Assembly: GCA_030428395.1 (NCBI GenBank)
Contig: JAUIDW010000014.1
Coordinates: 1-40,392 of the forward strand
DNA from: a bacterium
GTDB taxonomy: Bacteria > Planctomycetota > UBA1135 > GCA-002686595
Length of the DNA stretch: 40,392 nucleotides
Direction: 5' to 3'
This document shows, piece by piece, positions 7,426 through 15,942 of this stretch. The stretch's first letter is position 1. Every line of letters begins with the position of its first letter. The translations under genes and the position numbers were made by a program. The notes under the pieces are model-generated. The model was not told the DNA's origin and did no database searches. It saw only the letters and a program-made list of their open reading frames with translations.

Positions 7426-8615
7426 TCCGCACCCCGCACTCCGACTCCCCTCGCCTCGTCGTCGCGCGCGCCCTGGCCGCGCTGCTCGCGCTGCTCGCCC
7501 CGGTCGCGCTCCTGGCGACGGCGAGCTGCCGCTCGGCGGACACCTACTTCTTCGGCCCCGAGAAGACCGAGGACCCCGCCGCCGTCCCCGGGGTGCTCGA
7601 CCAGGCCGAGGCCGAGGCCGCCGCCGGCGACCTGAAGTACGCGCTGAACCTCGCGCTGGGGACGCGCGCCGCGCTCGGGCAGACCCCCGAGATGCGCGAC
7701 CGCGTGGAGCGCACCGTCGAGCGCATCGCCGCGCTGCGGATCGACCAGCTCGCCGAGGAGGGCACGAACCCCAAGGCGCTCGAGAAGATGCTCGACTACG
7801 ACCTGCCGCGGCAGCTCGCGGTCAGCGCCGGGATCTCCGCCGCGCGCCTGTGGTACGCGAAGGGCAAGTACGACCGGGCCTTCCGGCGCATCCGCGACCT
7901 CGACACCCAGTACCCCGCCCACCACGAGCGCATCGCGGCCGGAGAGATCCTCACCGACGTCGGGTTCACGCTGCTCGAGGCGCGCCCCACGTTCTTCGGC
8001 CTGTTCGGCGGCCCCAAGCGGGCGATCCCGTCGCTCGAGTACCTCGTGCTGCGCTACCCGTCCGCGCCGCGCTGCGACGACGCGTACGCGGAGCTGGCCC
8101 GGCTGTACCTGGAGGACCGCGACTACCGCACGGCCCGGCAGCGGTACGAGGACCTGCTGCTCTACCACCCCGAGAGCGAGCTCTCGATCTACGCCGAGGC
8201 GCAGGTGCCGCGGCTGCGCATGATCTCGCTGAAGAGCCCCGAGTACGACCGGCGCGAGCTGGTGCTGGCGCTGGGCGAGCTCGAGCGCTGGCTGGAACGC
8301 CACCCCGGCCACGAGCTGGAGCCCGAGGTGCGCCTGGACCTGGCCGACTGCCTCCTGCGGCTGGCGGAGAGCGACTTCGCCATCGCACGGTTCTACGTCG
8401 AGATCGAGGAGGAGCCGGGCGCGGTGCTGCACGGCGAGCGCGCGCTCGAGTTCGCCCGCCGCGCGCGCGACGACCGCCTGGTCGGCCGCCTGGAGCGCTT
8501 CCTGGAGGGCCTGCCGCCCGCCACCGGCGTCCCCCTGCCGCTCGACGGCCCGGCGGCCCCGGGCGTGAACCCGATCGAGCCGGCCGAGCCGGACGCCGCG
8601 GGGGCCGCCCGGTGA
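7422..8615 (+). CDS. TPR-containing BamD-like outer-membrane assembly lipoprotein
   Basis: 397 residues, starting with ATG inside the recO stop (ATGA). The N-terminus is a lipoprotein-like signal ending LLATASC, with cysteine near residue 36 as acylation site (the -3 residue is Thr, so the lipobox is imperfect). The rest is helical repeats: LWYAKGKYDRAFRRIRDLDTQYP, AIPSLEYLVLRYPSAPRCDDAYAELARLYLEDRDYRTARQ and YEDLLLYHPESEL match the TPR pattern of BamD/YfiO and related YbgF-type proteins, which act in beta-barrel assembly at the inner face of the outer membrane. It is longer than E. coli BamD (about 245 residues), so exact orthology is not claimed. Coupling to the LptE-like gene supports an envelope role. 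Confidence 0.72.
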   Translation: MIRTPHSDSPRLVVARALAALLALLAPVALLATASCRSADTYFFGPEKTEDPAAVPGVLDQAEAEAAAGDLKYALNLALGTRAALGQTPEMRDRVERTVERIAALRIDQLAEEGTNPKALEKMLDYDLPRQLAVSAGISAARLWYAKGKYDRAFRRIRDLDTQYPAHHERIAAGEILTDVGFTLLEARPTFFGLFGGPKRAIPSLEYLVLRYPSAPRCDDAYAELARLYLEDRDYRTARQRYEDLLLYHPESELSIYAEAQVPRLRMISLKSPEYDRRELVLALGELERWLERHPGHELEPEVRLDLADCLLRLAESDFAIARFYVEIEEEPGAVLHGERALEFARRARDDRLVGRLERFLEGLPPATGVPLPLDGPAAPGVNPIEPAEPDAAGAAR

Positions 8616-9202
8616 CCGCGCGCGCGCCGCGCCTGCTGACGCTCGCCGCGCTGGCGGCCGCGCTGGCCGCCGCGTGCGGCTACCGCACCGGCCTGACCGC
8701 GCCCGAGGGCCACCAGCGCGTCGGCGTCGAGGTGTTCGGCAACGACAGCAAGGAGCGCGACCTCGAGCGCGTGTTCCACGAGGAGCTGACGCGCTCGCTG
8801 ACGCGCCGGGTCGACGTGCGGCTCGTCAAGGTGGACAAGGCGGACCTCGTCCTGCGGGGCGAGATCGTCGACTTCCGCCGCCGCGGCGGCATCCGCAGCA
8901 TCGAGAACGAGCTGCTGGAGGCGGGCGTGCAGATCACCGTGCGGGCGCGCCTCGAGCGCCAGGGGCCCGAGGGCGTGGAGGTCCTGCGCGAGACCAGCTA
9001 CGCCACCGACAGCGGGTTCAACTTCGACACGCCGCCGTTCAACCAGGACGGCATCTTCCTCGACCCGCGCGCGCCGCCCTCGGGGCACCAGAACGTCCGC
9101 ATCAGCAACACGCCCGGGGAGTTCCCGGCGCGCCAGCGCGTGCTGCGCAACCTGGCGGACCGCGTCGTGCTGGAGCTGTTCGCCCCGACCGAGTCGCCCT
9201 GA
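8612..9202 (+). CDS. lptE: LptE-like LPS-assembly lipoprotein
   Basis: A 196-residue lipoprotein whose GTG overlaps the preceding stop (GTGA). The signal LLTLAALAAALAAAC has a good lipobox (AAC) followed by GYR, the classic LptE/RlpB start (CGYR/CGFH). The body has the alpha/beta pattern seen in LptE families: VGVEVFGNDSKERDLERVFHEELTRSL, then KADLVLRGEIVDFRRR, and a C-terminal helix NLADRVVLELFAPTE. LptE plugs LptD in the outer membrane during LPS insertion. The gene symbol rests on the lipobox, length, fold pattern and the presence of an LptF/LptG-like gene in the window rather than on high sequence conservation, which is always low here. Confidence 0.75.
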   Translation: MTARAPRLLTLAALAAALAAACGYRTGLTAPEGHQRVGVEVFGNDSKERDLERVFHEELTRSLTRRVDVRLVKVDKADLVLRGEIVDFRRRGGIRSIENELLEAGVQITVRARLERQGPEGVEVLRETSYATDSGFNFDTPPFNQDGIFLDPRAPPSGHQNVRISNTPGEFPARQRVLRNLADRVVLELFAPTESP

Positions 9203-9219
9203 GGCCGCCGGGGCGGGCC

Positions 9220-9240
9220 GGTCCCCGCCGCGGCGGGGCC
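9220..9240 (+). terminator. GC hairpin after the lptE-like gene
   Basis: CCCCGCC (9223-9229) pairs with GGCGGGG (9232-9238), extended by flanking G/C pairs with one bulge. It begins about 20 bases after the stop codon. No T-run follows, so it may only be a weak terminator. Confidence 0.3.
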
Positions 9241-9311
9241 GCCTGCGGAGCGCCCCGGGAGAGGCCCGCCGCGGGCCCCCGGGCGGACGGGCGGCACGGG
9301 GCACGGACTCC

Positions 9312-9340
9312 TTCTATATGCTGGGGGCTGCGCCTATAGG
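9312..9340 (+). promoter_or_regulatory. AT-rich promoter-like island upstream of ftsH
   Basis: In the 248-bp gap before ftsH, the only AT-rich stretch is TTCTATATG (9312-9320) and CCTATAGGG (9333-9341). TATAGG at 9335 is a good -10 box and TTCTAT lies 17 bases before it as a poor -35. The leader to the ATG would be about 100 bases and includes AGGAGGGG at 9419-9426. Confidence 0.4.
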
Positions 9341-9450
9341 GTTCCCCCCCACCGCCCCCGAGCCCTCCCGCGGCGGCGTCCCGGCCTCCTCGTGGGAGGG
9401 TGGCCCGGCCGCGCATCAGGAGGGGCAGCGCTCGGACGATACAAGACACC

Positions 9451-11829
9451 ATGCCCGAATCCCCCGGTCAGAACCCCGACTCCCCCCGCAAGAACCGCTC
9501 GTACGGGGCCTTCTTCCTGTTCCTCGCCGTGCTCGCGGCCATCCTCATCGCCGTCGGCGGCGAGACGATGCGCCCCCAGGCCGAGCTGACGCAGGACCAG
9601 TACGAGTGGTACCTGTACCAGGGCCTGGTCGACTCGCAGCAGTTCCGCGGGTCGAACGTGATCGAGGGCACCCTGAAGCCGGGCATCACCGAGCTGAAGA
9701 CCGACCAGTTCCGGGTCAGCTTCGCGGACCTGGGCGAGAAGGAGGAGCGCTACCGGCAGGTCAAGGCGGTGCTCAGCTACGAGGGCGTGTCGCAGAGCGC
9801 GCTCCTGGCCGCGCTCGCCGGCGACTGGTACCGGCCCGAGCTCGTGCGCACGCTCGTCGGCTACCGCCAGCAGAACACGTCCGGGGACGACGCCCCCGCG
9901 ACGACGACCGAGGTCGACAAGGTCGAGCTGACCTACGTGCAGGTGATCGCGCGCTCGGAGAGCGAGTGGCTCGCCGACCGCCAGGCCAGCGAGCCGGGCT
10001 TCGACCCCACCTCCGCCGAGCCGTCGTTCCCGCTGCCCCGCGACTCCGGGACCCTCTGGGTGGAGGTCACCGGGGACCGCGACGCCTCGACCCTGATCGG
10101 GCGCCTGACCGCGGCCGGGGCCCGGACGGAGCGGCTGTCGTTCGACCTCAGCAAGGGCAAGGGCTCGTCGTGGACCGACAACAACTCGTTCCTGACGTCG
10201 ATTCTGCTGATGTACCTGCCCTGGGTGCTGATCTTCCTGGTGCTGCTCTTCTTCATGCGCCAGATGCGCTCGCAGGGCGGCGCCGGTGGCGTGATGTCGT
10301 TCGGGCGCTCGCGCGCGCAGCTGTACACCAAGGAGAACCACACCAACGTCACCTTCAACGACGTCGCCGGCGCCGTCGAGGCCAAGGACGAGGTGCGCGA
10401 GGTCGTCGAGTTCCTCAAGAACCCGACGCGCTTCACGCGCATCGGCGGGCGCATCCCGCGCGGCGTGCTGCTCGTCGGCCCGCCCGGCTGCGGCAAGACG
10501 CTGCTCGCCAAGGCGATCGCCGGCGAGGCCGAGGTGCCGTTCTTCTCCATCTCCGGCTCCGACTTCGTGGAGATGTTCGTGGGCGTCGGCGCGAGCCGCG
10601 TGCGCGACCTGTTCAAGCAGGCGCGCGAGAACAGCCCGTGCATCATCTTCCTCGACGAGATCGACGCCGTCGGCCGGCGCCGCGGCAGCGGCATGGGCGG
10701 CGGCCACGACGAGCGCGAGCAGACGCTGAACGCGATCCTGGTCGAGATGGACGGCTTCAGCACCGACGAGGGCATCATCGTCATCGCGGCCACGAACCGC
10801 CCGGACGTGCTGGACCCCGCGCTGCTGCGCCCCGGGCGCTTCGACCGCGAGGTCGTGATCGACCTGCCCGACGTCGAGGGCCGCAAGGAGATCCTCGGCG
10901 TGCACATGAAGAAGGTGAAGTCCAGCAAGGAGATCGACCTGGACACGCTGGCGCGCTCGACGCCCGGCTACTCCGGCGCGGACCTGGCGGCGATCATCAA
11001 CGAGGCGGCCATCCACGCGGCGCTCCAGAAGCGCGACGCGATCCTGATGGACGACCTCGAGGAGGCCCGCGACAAGGTGCGCTTCGGGCGCCAGAAGAAG
11101 TCGCGCAAGGTCGAGCTCGAGGACCGCAAGATCACCGCGTACCACGAGGCCGGCCACGCCGTCGTCGCGGCCTCGATCCCCGAGGTCGACGCGCCGCACA
11201 AGGTCACGATCGTCCCGCGCGGCCGCGCCCTGGGCGCCACCATGACGCTCCCCGAGAAGGAGAGCTACCACATGCAGAAGAAGCGCCTCCTGGGCCAGCT
11301 CGCCGTCCTGTTCGGCGGGCGGGTCGCCGAGGCCGAGTTCTGCGGCGACATCTCCGCCGGCGCGTCCGACGACATCCAGCGCGCGACGGACCTCGCGCGC
11401 GCGATGGTCACCGAGCTCGGCATGAGCGACAAGATCGGCCCGATCAGCTACGCCGAGCGCCAGGGCAGCGACTTCCTGGGCACGGAGCTGATGCGCGGGC
11501 GCCAGCACTCCGAGGAGACCGCGCGCGAGATCGACCGCGAGGTCGCGCAGGTGCTCGACGACGCCTACGAGCGCGCCGCCACGCTGGTGAAGGACAAGCG
11601 CGCCGAGATCGAGAACCTGACCGAGGCGCTGCTGCGGTACGAGACGGTCTCCGGACGCGAGGTGCTGGCGCTGCTCGAGGGCACGTCCCTCGACGACCTG
11701 CGCCCCGACGAGCCCCCGACGCCCGAGCCCGACGTCGTGCGGCCCGGTCCGGCCGCGACGCCCAAGGCCGACGGGCGCGACGACGCCTCGGGCGAGATCG
11801 CCGGCGAGCCCGGCCTCTCCCCGGCGTGA
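9451..11829 (+). CDS. ftsH: ATP-dependent zinc metalloprotease FtsH
   Basis: Membrane-anchored AAA+ protease that degrades misplaced membrane proteins and regulators. From ATG 9451 it has 792 residues, longer than the usual 610-650 because of a roughly 210-residue periplasmic part between two helices (about residues 18-36 and 249-270). The AAA+ core shows Walker A GPPGCGKT (about residue 343), Walker [15 protein letters not shown], the second region of homology [20 protein letters not shown], and the zinc site HEAGH (about residue 565) with downstream [10 protein letters not shown] supplying the Asp ligand. A Pro/Asp-rich tail follows. An upstream in-frame GTG at 9400 exists but lacks a spaced ribosome site. 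The stop overlaps folP (GTGA), the same ftsH-folP-glmM order found in many bacteria. Confidence 0.97.
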   Translation: MPESPGQNPDSPRKNRSYGAFFLFLAVLAAILIAVGGETMRPQAELTQDQYEWYLYQGLVDSQQFRGSNVIEGTLKPGITELKTDQFRVSFADLGEKEERYRQVKAVLSYEGVSQSALLAALAGDWYRPELVRTLVGYRQQNTSGDDAPATTTEVDKVELTYVQVIARSESEWLADRQASEPGFDPTSAEPSFPLPRDSGTLWVEVTGDRDASTLIGRLTAAGARTERLSFDLSKGKGSSWTDNNSFLTSILLMYLPWVLIFLVLLFFMRQMRSQGGAGGVMSFGRSRAQLYTKENHTNVTFNDVAGAVEAKDEVREVVEFLKNPTRFTRIGGRIPRGVLLVGPPGCGKTLLAKAIAGEAEVPFFSISGSDFVEMFVGVGASRVRDLFKQARENSPCIIFLDEIDAVGRRRGSGMGGGHDEREQTLNAILVEMDGFSTDEGIIVIAATNRPDVLDPALLRPGRFDREVVIDLPDVEGRKEILGVHMKKVKSSKEIDLDTLARSTPGYSGADLAAIINEAAIHAALQKRDAILMDDLEEARDKVRFGRQKKSRKVELEDRKITAYHEAGHAVVAASIPEVDAPHKVTIVPRGRALGATMTLPEKESYHMQKKRLLGQLAVLFGGRVAEAEFCGDISAGASDDIQRATDLARAMVTELGMSDKIGPISYAERQGSDFLGTELMRGRQHSEETAREIDREVAQVLDDAYERAATLVKDKRAEIENLTEALLRYETVSGREVLALLEGTSLDDLRPDEPPTPEPDVVRPGPAATPKADGRDDASGEIAGEPGLSPA

Positions 11830-12992
11830 CCGACCCCCGGCTGTTCGACGAACGCGCGCGGCGCCTGGCGCCGCGCGCGCTGCATTTCCCCCGGCCCGGC
11901 GACCCGTGGCGCCCCGCGCCGGACCGCGCCCGCGTGGTCGTGCGCGGCGACGCGCTCGAGCCGGCGGAGCGCGCCGCCCTCGCCGCGCTCGCGGGCGCGA
12001 GCCTCGGCGAAGGCCCCGGCGACGGCGAGCTGCTCGTCGAGGCCCCCGCCCGGGCGCTCGACGACGGGGCCGACTCCCCCGCCGTCGCGCTGCTCGCGGC
12101 CACGCACCGCGCGGCCACGGCCCCGCCCCGCCCGCCGCGCGTCCTCGGCGTCCTGAACGCCACCCCGGACAGCTTCTCCGACGGCGGCCGGCACCTCGAC
12201 CCGGGCGACGCCGTCGCCCACGGCCGCGCCCTGGCCGCCGCCGGCGCCGACGTGGTGGACGTGGGCGGCGAGTCGACGCGCCCGGGGGCGGAGCCCGTGC
12301 CTCCCGGGGTCGAGCGCGACCGCGTGCTGCCCGTGGTGAGCGCCCTGGCGGCCGAGGGCCTCGAGCTCTCCGTCGACACCCGCCGCGCCTCGGTCGCCGC
12401 GGCGGCCCTGGACGCGGGCGCGCGCTGGATCAACGACGTCAGCGCGGGACGCGACGACCCGGACATGCTGGCCCTCGCGGCCGAGCGCGACGTTCCGCTC
12501 GTGCTGATGCACCGCCAGGGGACCTCGCGGACCATGCAGACGGACCCGCGCTACGGGGACGTCGTCGCCGAGGTGCTGGAGTTCCTGCGCGACCGCGTCG
12601 CCGCCTGCCTGGCCGCCGGCGTGCGCCCCGAGCGCCTGGTGGTCGACCCCGGCATCGGCTTCGGCAAGCGCCTCCCCCACAACCTCGCGCTGCTCCGGCG
12701 GGTGGGCGAGCTGCGCTCCCTGGGCCTCCCCGTCCTCGTGGGGGCCTCCCGCAAGTCCTTCATCGCCGACGCCAACCGCGCGCTCGGCCACGCGGGCCCC
12801 GAGGACCGCCACGGGCGCGAGGCGGCGTCCCAGGGGGTCGCGCGGACCGGGGGCAGCCTGGCGGCGCTGACGGTCGCGGTGCTGGGCGGCGCGGAGCTCC
12901 TCCGCGTCCACGACGCGGCGGCCTCGGCCGAGGCGGCGCGGCTCGCCGCCCTCGTCCGCGACGCGGACGCCCTCGACGCGGCCCCGCGGTGA
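11826..12992 (+). CDS. folP: Dihydropteroate synthase
   Basis: Condenses p-aminobenzoate with 6-hydroxymethyl-dihydropterin pyrophosphate in folate synthesis (cytoplasmic TIM barrel). Family signatures start near residue 103: VLGVLNATPDSFSDGG, then DVGGESTRPGA, SVDTRRASVAAAAL, WINDVSAG, VLMHRQG, VVDPGIGFGK and VGASRKSF. At 388 residues it is about 100 longer than E. coli FolP; the extra N-terminal portion (VVVRGDALEPAERAAL...) resembles the small domain seen in other extended bacterial homologues and begins at a GTG overlapping the ftsH stop. Confidence 0.96.
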   Translation: MTDPRLFDERARRLAPRALHFPRPGDPWRPAPDRARVVVRGDALEPAERAALAALAGASLGEGPGDGELLVEAPARALDDGADSPAVALLAATHRAATAPPRPPRVLGVLNATPDSFSDGGRHLDPGDAVAHGRALAAAGADVVDVGGESTRPGAEPVPPGVERDRVLPVVSALAAEGLELSVDTRRASVAAAALDAGARWINDVSAGRDDPDMLALAAERDVPLVLMHRQGTSRTMQTDPRYGDVVAEVLEFLRDRVAACLAAGVRPERLVVDPGIGFGKRLPHNLALLRRVGELRSLGLPVLVGASRKSFIADANRALGHAGPEDRHGREAASQGVARTGGSLAALTVAVLGGAELLRVHDAAASAEAARLAALVRDADALDAAPR

Positions 12993-13004
12993 CGACCTCG
13001 ACAC

Positions 13005-13032
13005 TTGTCCGCCCCGCACCAGCCGGCAGAAT
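13005..13032 (+). promoter_or_regulatory. Candidate promoter for glmM, leaderless spacing
   Basis: TTGTCC (13005-13010), 16-base spacer, CAGAAT (13027-13032), each 4/6 to the housekeeping consensus. Only 7 bases separate the -10 box from the glmM ATG at 13040, so the message would begin at or next to the start codon. Confidence 0.4.
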
Positions 13033-13039
13033 CGACGCC

Positions 13040-14410
13040 ATGACGCCCGAGCCCACTCCCGCCAGCGCGCGCATCTTCGGCACCGACGGCGTGCGCGGTC
13101 GCGCGGGCGAGGGCTGGCTGTCCGACGGCGCGGTGTCCGCCCTGGGCCGCGCGGTCGCCGCCGTGCTGGCGTCCCGCCCCGGCGACGCGCCCCGCCGCGC
13201 GCTGCTGGGGCACGACGGCCGCGAGTCCGGGCCGCGGCTCGAGCGCGCGCTGTCGCGCGGGCTCGCCGCCGCCGGCTTCGAGGCGCTGTCGGTCGGCCTC
13301 ATCACCACGCCCGGGCTCGCCTGGCTGACGCGCGACACCGACTGCGCGCTGGGCGCGATGATCAGCGCGTCGCACAACCCCGCCGAGGACAACGGCATCA
13401 AGGTGTTCGGCGGCGAGGGCGAGAAGCTCTCCGACGAGCTCGAGCTGGCCATCGAGGCGGAGCTCACCGTCCGCGGCGACCCCGTGACCGAGGGGCCCGG
13501 GCCGCGCCGCGTCGAGGACCTCGAGGAGCGCTACGTCGCGCACCTCTCGCGGGACGCCGTGCCGGGGCTGCGGCTCGACGGCCTGCGCGTGGTCGTCGAC
13601 TGCGCCAACGGCGGCGGGAGCCGCGTCGCGCCGCGCGTCCTCGAGGGGCTCGGCGCGGAGGTCCGCGCGATCGCCGCGGCGCCGGACGGCCACAACATCA
13701 ACCACGCGTGCGGCTCGACGCACCCCGCCGCGCTCCAGCGCGCGGTGCTCGAGCACGGCGCGGACGTGGGCATCGCGCTCGACGGGGACGGCGACCGCTG
13801 CATCCTCGTCGACGAGGGGGGCGCGCTCGTCGACGGCGACGGCATCCTCACCGTCTGCGGCCGCCACGCGGCGCGCGCGGGCGAGCTGCCGGGCGCGCGC
13901 CTGGTGGCCACGGTGATGAGCAACTGCGGCCTGGCCCGCGCCCTCCGCGAGGTCGGCGTCGAGGTGGACACCGTCGGCGTCGGCGACCGCCGCGTCGTCG
14001 AGCGCCTCCGCGAGCAGCACCTGGGCCTGGGGGGCGAGCAGTCCGGCCACGTCGTGTTCGGCGCCGACAACGCGTTCATCGGCGACGGGACGTACACCGC
14101 CCTGCGCGTGCTGCGCGTGCTGCGGGAGACCGGCGAGACGCTCTCGGCCCTGACGGCGCCGTTCCAGCGCATGCCGCAGGTGCTGATCAACGTCCGCGTC
14201 GCGAGCCAGCCGTCGCTCACCGACGTCGAGGGCCTCTCCCACGAGGTGCGCCAGGTCGAGGACGCGCTGGGGACCTACGGCCGCGTCCTGCTGCGCTACT
14301 CGGGCACGGAGCCGCTCCTGCGGGTCATGGTCGAGGGGCCCGACGAGTCCACGATCGACGGCTTCGCGCGGCGCCTGGCGGCGCACGTCGAGGCGCGCAT
14401 CGGAGCGTAG
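13040..14410 (+). CDS. glmM: Phosphoglucosamine mutase
   Basis: Interconverts glucosamine-6-phosphate and glucosamine-1-phosphate for UDP-GlcNAc, needed for peptidoglycan and LPS. 456 residues, typical length. It opens with FGTDGVRG, has the phosphoserine loop ISASHNPAEDNGIKVFG (Ser near residue 110), the metal loop ALDGDGDRC (about residue 248), the sugar-binding GGEQSGHVVF and the C-terminal phosphate-binding RYSGTEPLLRVMVEG. The ATG at 13040 is 47 bases after folP and carries its own promoter-like boxes. ISASHNP plus GEQSGH identifies GlmM rather than a general phosphomannomutase. Confidence 0.97.
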   Translation: MTPEPTPASARIFGTDGVRGRAGEGWLSDGAVSALGRAVAAVLASRPGDAPRRALLGHDGRESGPRLERALSRGLAAAGFEALSVGLITTPGLAWLTRDTDCALGAMISASHNPAEDNGIKVFGGEGEKLSDELELAIEAELTVRGDPVTEGPGPRRVEDLEERYVAHLSRDAVPGLRLDGLRVVVDCANGGGSRVAPRVLEGLGAEVRAIAAAPDGHNINHACGSTHPAALQRAVLEHGADVGIALDGDGDRCILVDEGGALVDGDGILTVCGRHAARAGELPGARLVATVMSNCGLARALREVGVEVDTVGVGDRRVVERLREQHLGLGGEQSGHVVFGADNAFIGDGTYTALRVLRVLRETGETLSALTAPFQRMPQVLINVRVASQPSLTDVEGLSHEVRQVEDALGTYGRVLLRYSGTEPLLRVMVEGPDESTIDGFARRLAAHVEARIGA

Positions 14411-14421
14411 GGGCGGACGCT

Positions 14422-15102
14422 GTGCCGCCCGGGGACCCGCTCGTCGTCGCGCTGGAGACGTCCTCGCGCCGGCCCTCCGTGGCGCTCGCGCGCGGTCCGC
14501 GACGGGTGGCGCGCGAGCTCGACGGCGAGCGCTCGCACGCCAGCGACCTGCTCCCCGCCGTGGAGGAGCTGCTGGACTCGCTCGGCGCCGCGCCGCGCGA
14601 GCTCGACCACGTGTACGTCGGGACGGGCCCCGGCAGCTACACCGGCCTGCGCGTCGGCGTGGCCACCGCCCTCGGGCTGCACCGCGGCGCCGGCGCGAGC
14701 CTGGTCGGCGTGCCCTCGCTCGCGGTGCTCGCGTTCGCCGAGCTGCGGCCGGGCGAGCGCGCCGCGTGCGTGCTGGACGCGCGCCAGGGCGCGTACTACG
14801 CCGCGGTGTACGCGCGCACCGCGCGGGGCGTCGACGCGCAGCGCGAGCCGGAGGCCGTGCCGCGCGACCGCCTCGACGAGCACCTGCCGCGCGGGCTGCC
14901 GCTCCTCGTCGACGAGGCCTCGGCCCGCAGCTTCGCCTGGGACGACGAGCGCCGCGCCGCGCTGGTCGTCGGCCGCGTCCCGACGGCCGCGGCGCTGCTC
15001 GAGCTCGGCGACGCGCAGCTCGCGGCGCGCGGACCGACTCCGCCGGAGCAGCTCGAGCCGCTCTACCTGCGTCCGTTCGCCGCGCGTCGACGCGCGCGGT
15101 AG
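14422..15102 (+). CDS. tsaB: tRNA N6-threonylcarbamoyladenosine biosynthesis protein TsaB
   Basis: Non-catalytic ASKHA-fold partner of TsaD in making t6A37 of ANN-decoding tRNAs. 226 residues, as usual for the family. Motifs: VVALETSSRRPSVALA at the N-terminus, the HASDLLPAVEELL helix, VGTGPGSYTGLRVGVATALGL, and VLDARQGAYYAAVY. GTG start at 14422, 11 bases after the glmM stop. It is the last gene of the ftsH-folP-glmM-tsaB run; a strong hairpin follows at 15196. Confidence 0.95.
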   Translation: MPPGDPLVVALETSSRRPSVALARGPRRVARELDGERSHASDLLPAVEELLDSLGAAPRELDHVYVGTGPGSYTGLRVGVATALGLHRGAGASLVGVPSLAVLAFAELRPGERAACVLDARQGAYYAAVYARTARGVDAQREPEAVPRDRLDEHLPRGLPLLVDEASARSFAWDDERRAALVVGRVPTAAALLELGDAQLAARGPTPPEQLEPLYLRPFAARRRAR

Positions 15103-15195
15103 CCGCCACGCGTCGGCGCGCGCGGTGGCGCTCCTCGCGGAGGACGCACGCGCGCGACGCGCCCCGCGCGGACCGGAACGCGCCCGGAACGAAGA

Positions 15196-15226
15196 GCGCC
15201 CCGACCCTGGAAGGGGGTCGAGGCGC
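15196..15226. terminator. Bidirectional hairpin between convergent tsaB and histone genes
   Basis: GCGCCCCGACCC (15196-15207) pairs with GGGTCGAGGCGC (15215-15226), 11 of 12 positions, loop of 7. It lies in the 191-bp gap between two convergent stops. There is no T-run, but position and stability make it a likely shared terminator. Confidence 0.55.
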
Positions 15227-15293
15227 TGGAGTCGGTTCGCTTCGCGCGGCGCCGCCCTCGCGGTCGCCGCGCGGAACCCGCGGGAACGAGGTC

Positions 15294-15539
15294 CTACAGG
15301 TCCTGCGGGCGCAGGGTGCGGCGGCCGTTCATCTCGGCGCGCTGCTCGGCGCGGGAGATCATGTCGCGCACGGCGCCGTCGAGAGCCGCGTAGAAGTCGC
15401 CGGAGACGTTCAGGCTGGACGCACCCTTGGTGCGGCTCTTGCTGATGATCATGTCGGCGGGGGCCTTCTTGCGACGGGCCGTGGTCTTCCGCGCCGGCTT
15501 CTTCCGGGCGACCTTCTTGCGCGCTTTCTTCTTAGCCAT
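15294..15539 (-). CDS. Bacterial histone-fold protein with Lys/Arg-rich N-terminal tail
   Basis: 81 residues. The first 27 are a basic tail (AKKKARKKVARKKPARKTT...). From residue 28 it fits the histone fold: short helix 1 (ADMIISKSRTKG), loop, NVSGDFYAALDGAVRDMISRAEQRAEMNGR as the long helix 2, then the loop RRTLRPQDL, the conserved R-T contact of loop 2 followed by the Asp-Leu that begins helix 3. The protein ends there, so helix 3 is missing or reduced, as in the truncated alpha3-type prokaryotic histones. It probably binds DNA as a dimer; the tail should add charge contacts. ATG 15539 is preceded by an AC dinucleotide run and AAAGG about 12 bases upstream. It is convergent with tsaB and divergent from alr. 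It is not HU or a classic H1/Hc1 protein because of the fold motif. Confidence 0.88.
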   Translation of the reverse strand: MAKKKARKKVARKKPARKTTARRKKAPADMIISKSRTKGASSLNVSGDFYAALDGAVRDMISRAEQRAEMNGRRTLRPQDL

Positions 15540-15907
15540 GTGTGTGTGTTGCCTTTGTCCGGGACCCTTCGTGTCCACCTCCGGCGCGTCTGCGTCGGGC
15601 GTGTATGCGTCGGGTTCGGTGGTTCTTGCTCCGGTCCTCCGGGGTGTCGACCTCGCGAGCGAGGGGTCGGGCGCAGGGTGCCTGCCGCGAACGCAGCGCG
15701 TCCGCACGACGCCGGAGAGCCGAGAGCTCTGATGTCAAAAGGGACGAAAGAGCCGTAACGCGGAGGCGAGGATGCCCCCGCCGCAGGAGCGTGTCAACGC
15801 TCCGATCCAGCCGAATCCGGCCTTTTCCGGCCGATTCGAGCCCGGTCTCGGGCAGCTGCGCGAACCGCTCCACGCGCTCGAACGGCCGCGCGCCGAGCGC
15901 GCGACGC
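15540..15907. other. Intergenic region between divergent histone and alr genes
   Basis: About 370 bp with codon use unlike coding DNA here. On the minus strand it holds the histone leader, ending in (AC)6 just before the ATG, and a perfect TTGACA at 15738-15733 for which no -10 box is evident 15-19 bases downstream. On the plus strand an ATG at 15772 is in frame with alr, but the 57 codons from it to 15943 contain many A/T third positions, so this part is treated as non-coding. Confidence 0.6.
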
Positions 15908-15936
15908 TTGATCGGCGACGCCGGGACGGACACGAT
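15908..15936 (+). promoter_or_regulatory. Candidate promoter for alr, leaderless spacing
   Basis: TTGATC (15908-15913), 17-base spacer, CACGAT (15931-15936); the GTG chosen as alr start is 6 bases downstream at 15943. Matches are 4/6 and 3/6. Confidence 0.35.
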
Positions 15937-15942
15937 CCCGGC

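Noticed and set aside
15733-15738. Perfect TTGACA on the minus strand upstream of the histone gene as its promoter
   Set aside because: No acceptable -10 box is found 15-19 bases downstream, so it was not listed as a promoter.
15772-15942. N-terminal extension of alanine racemase from ATG 15772
   Set aside because: About a quarter of the codons end in A or T, unlike coding DNA here, and the family start falls at GTG 15943.
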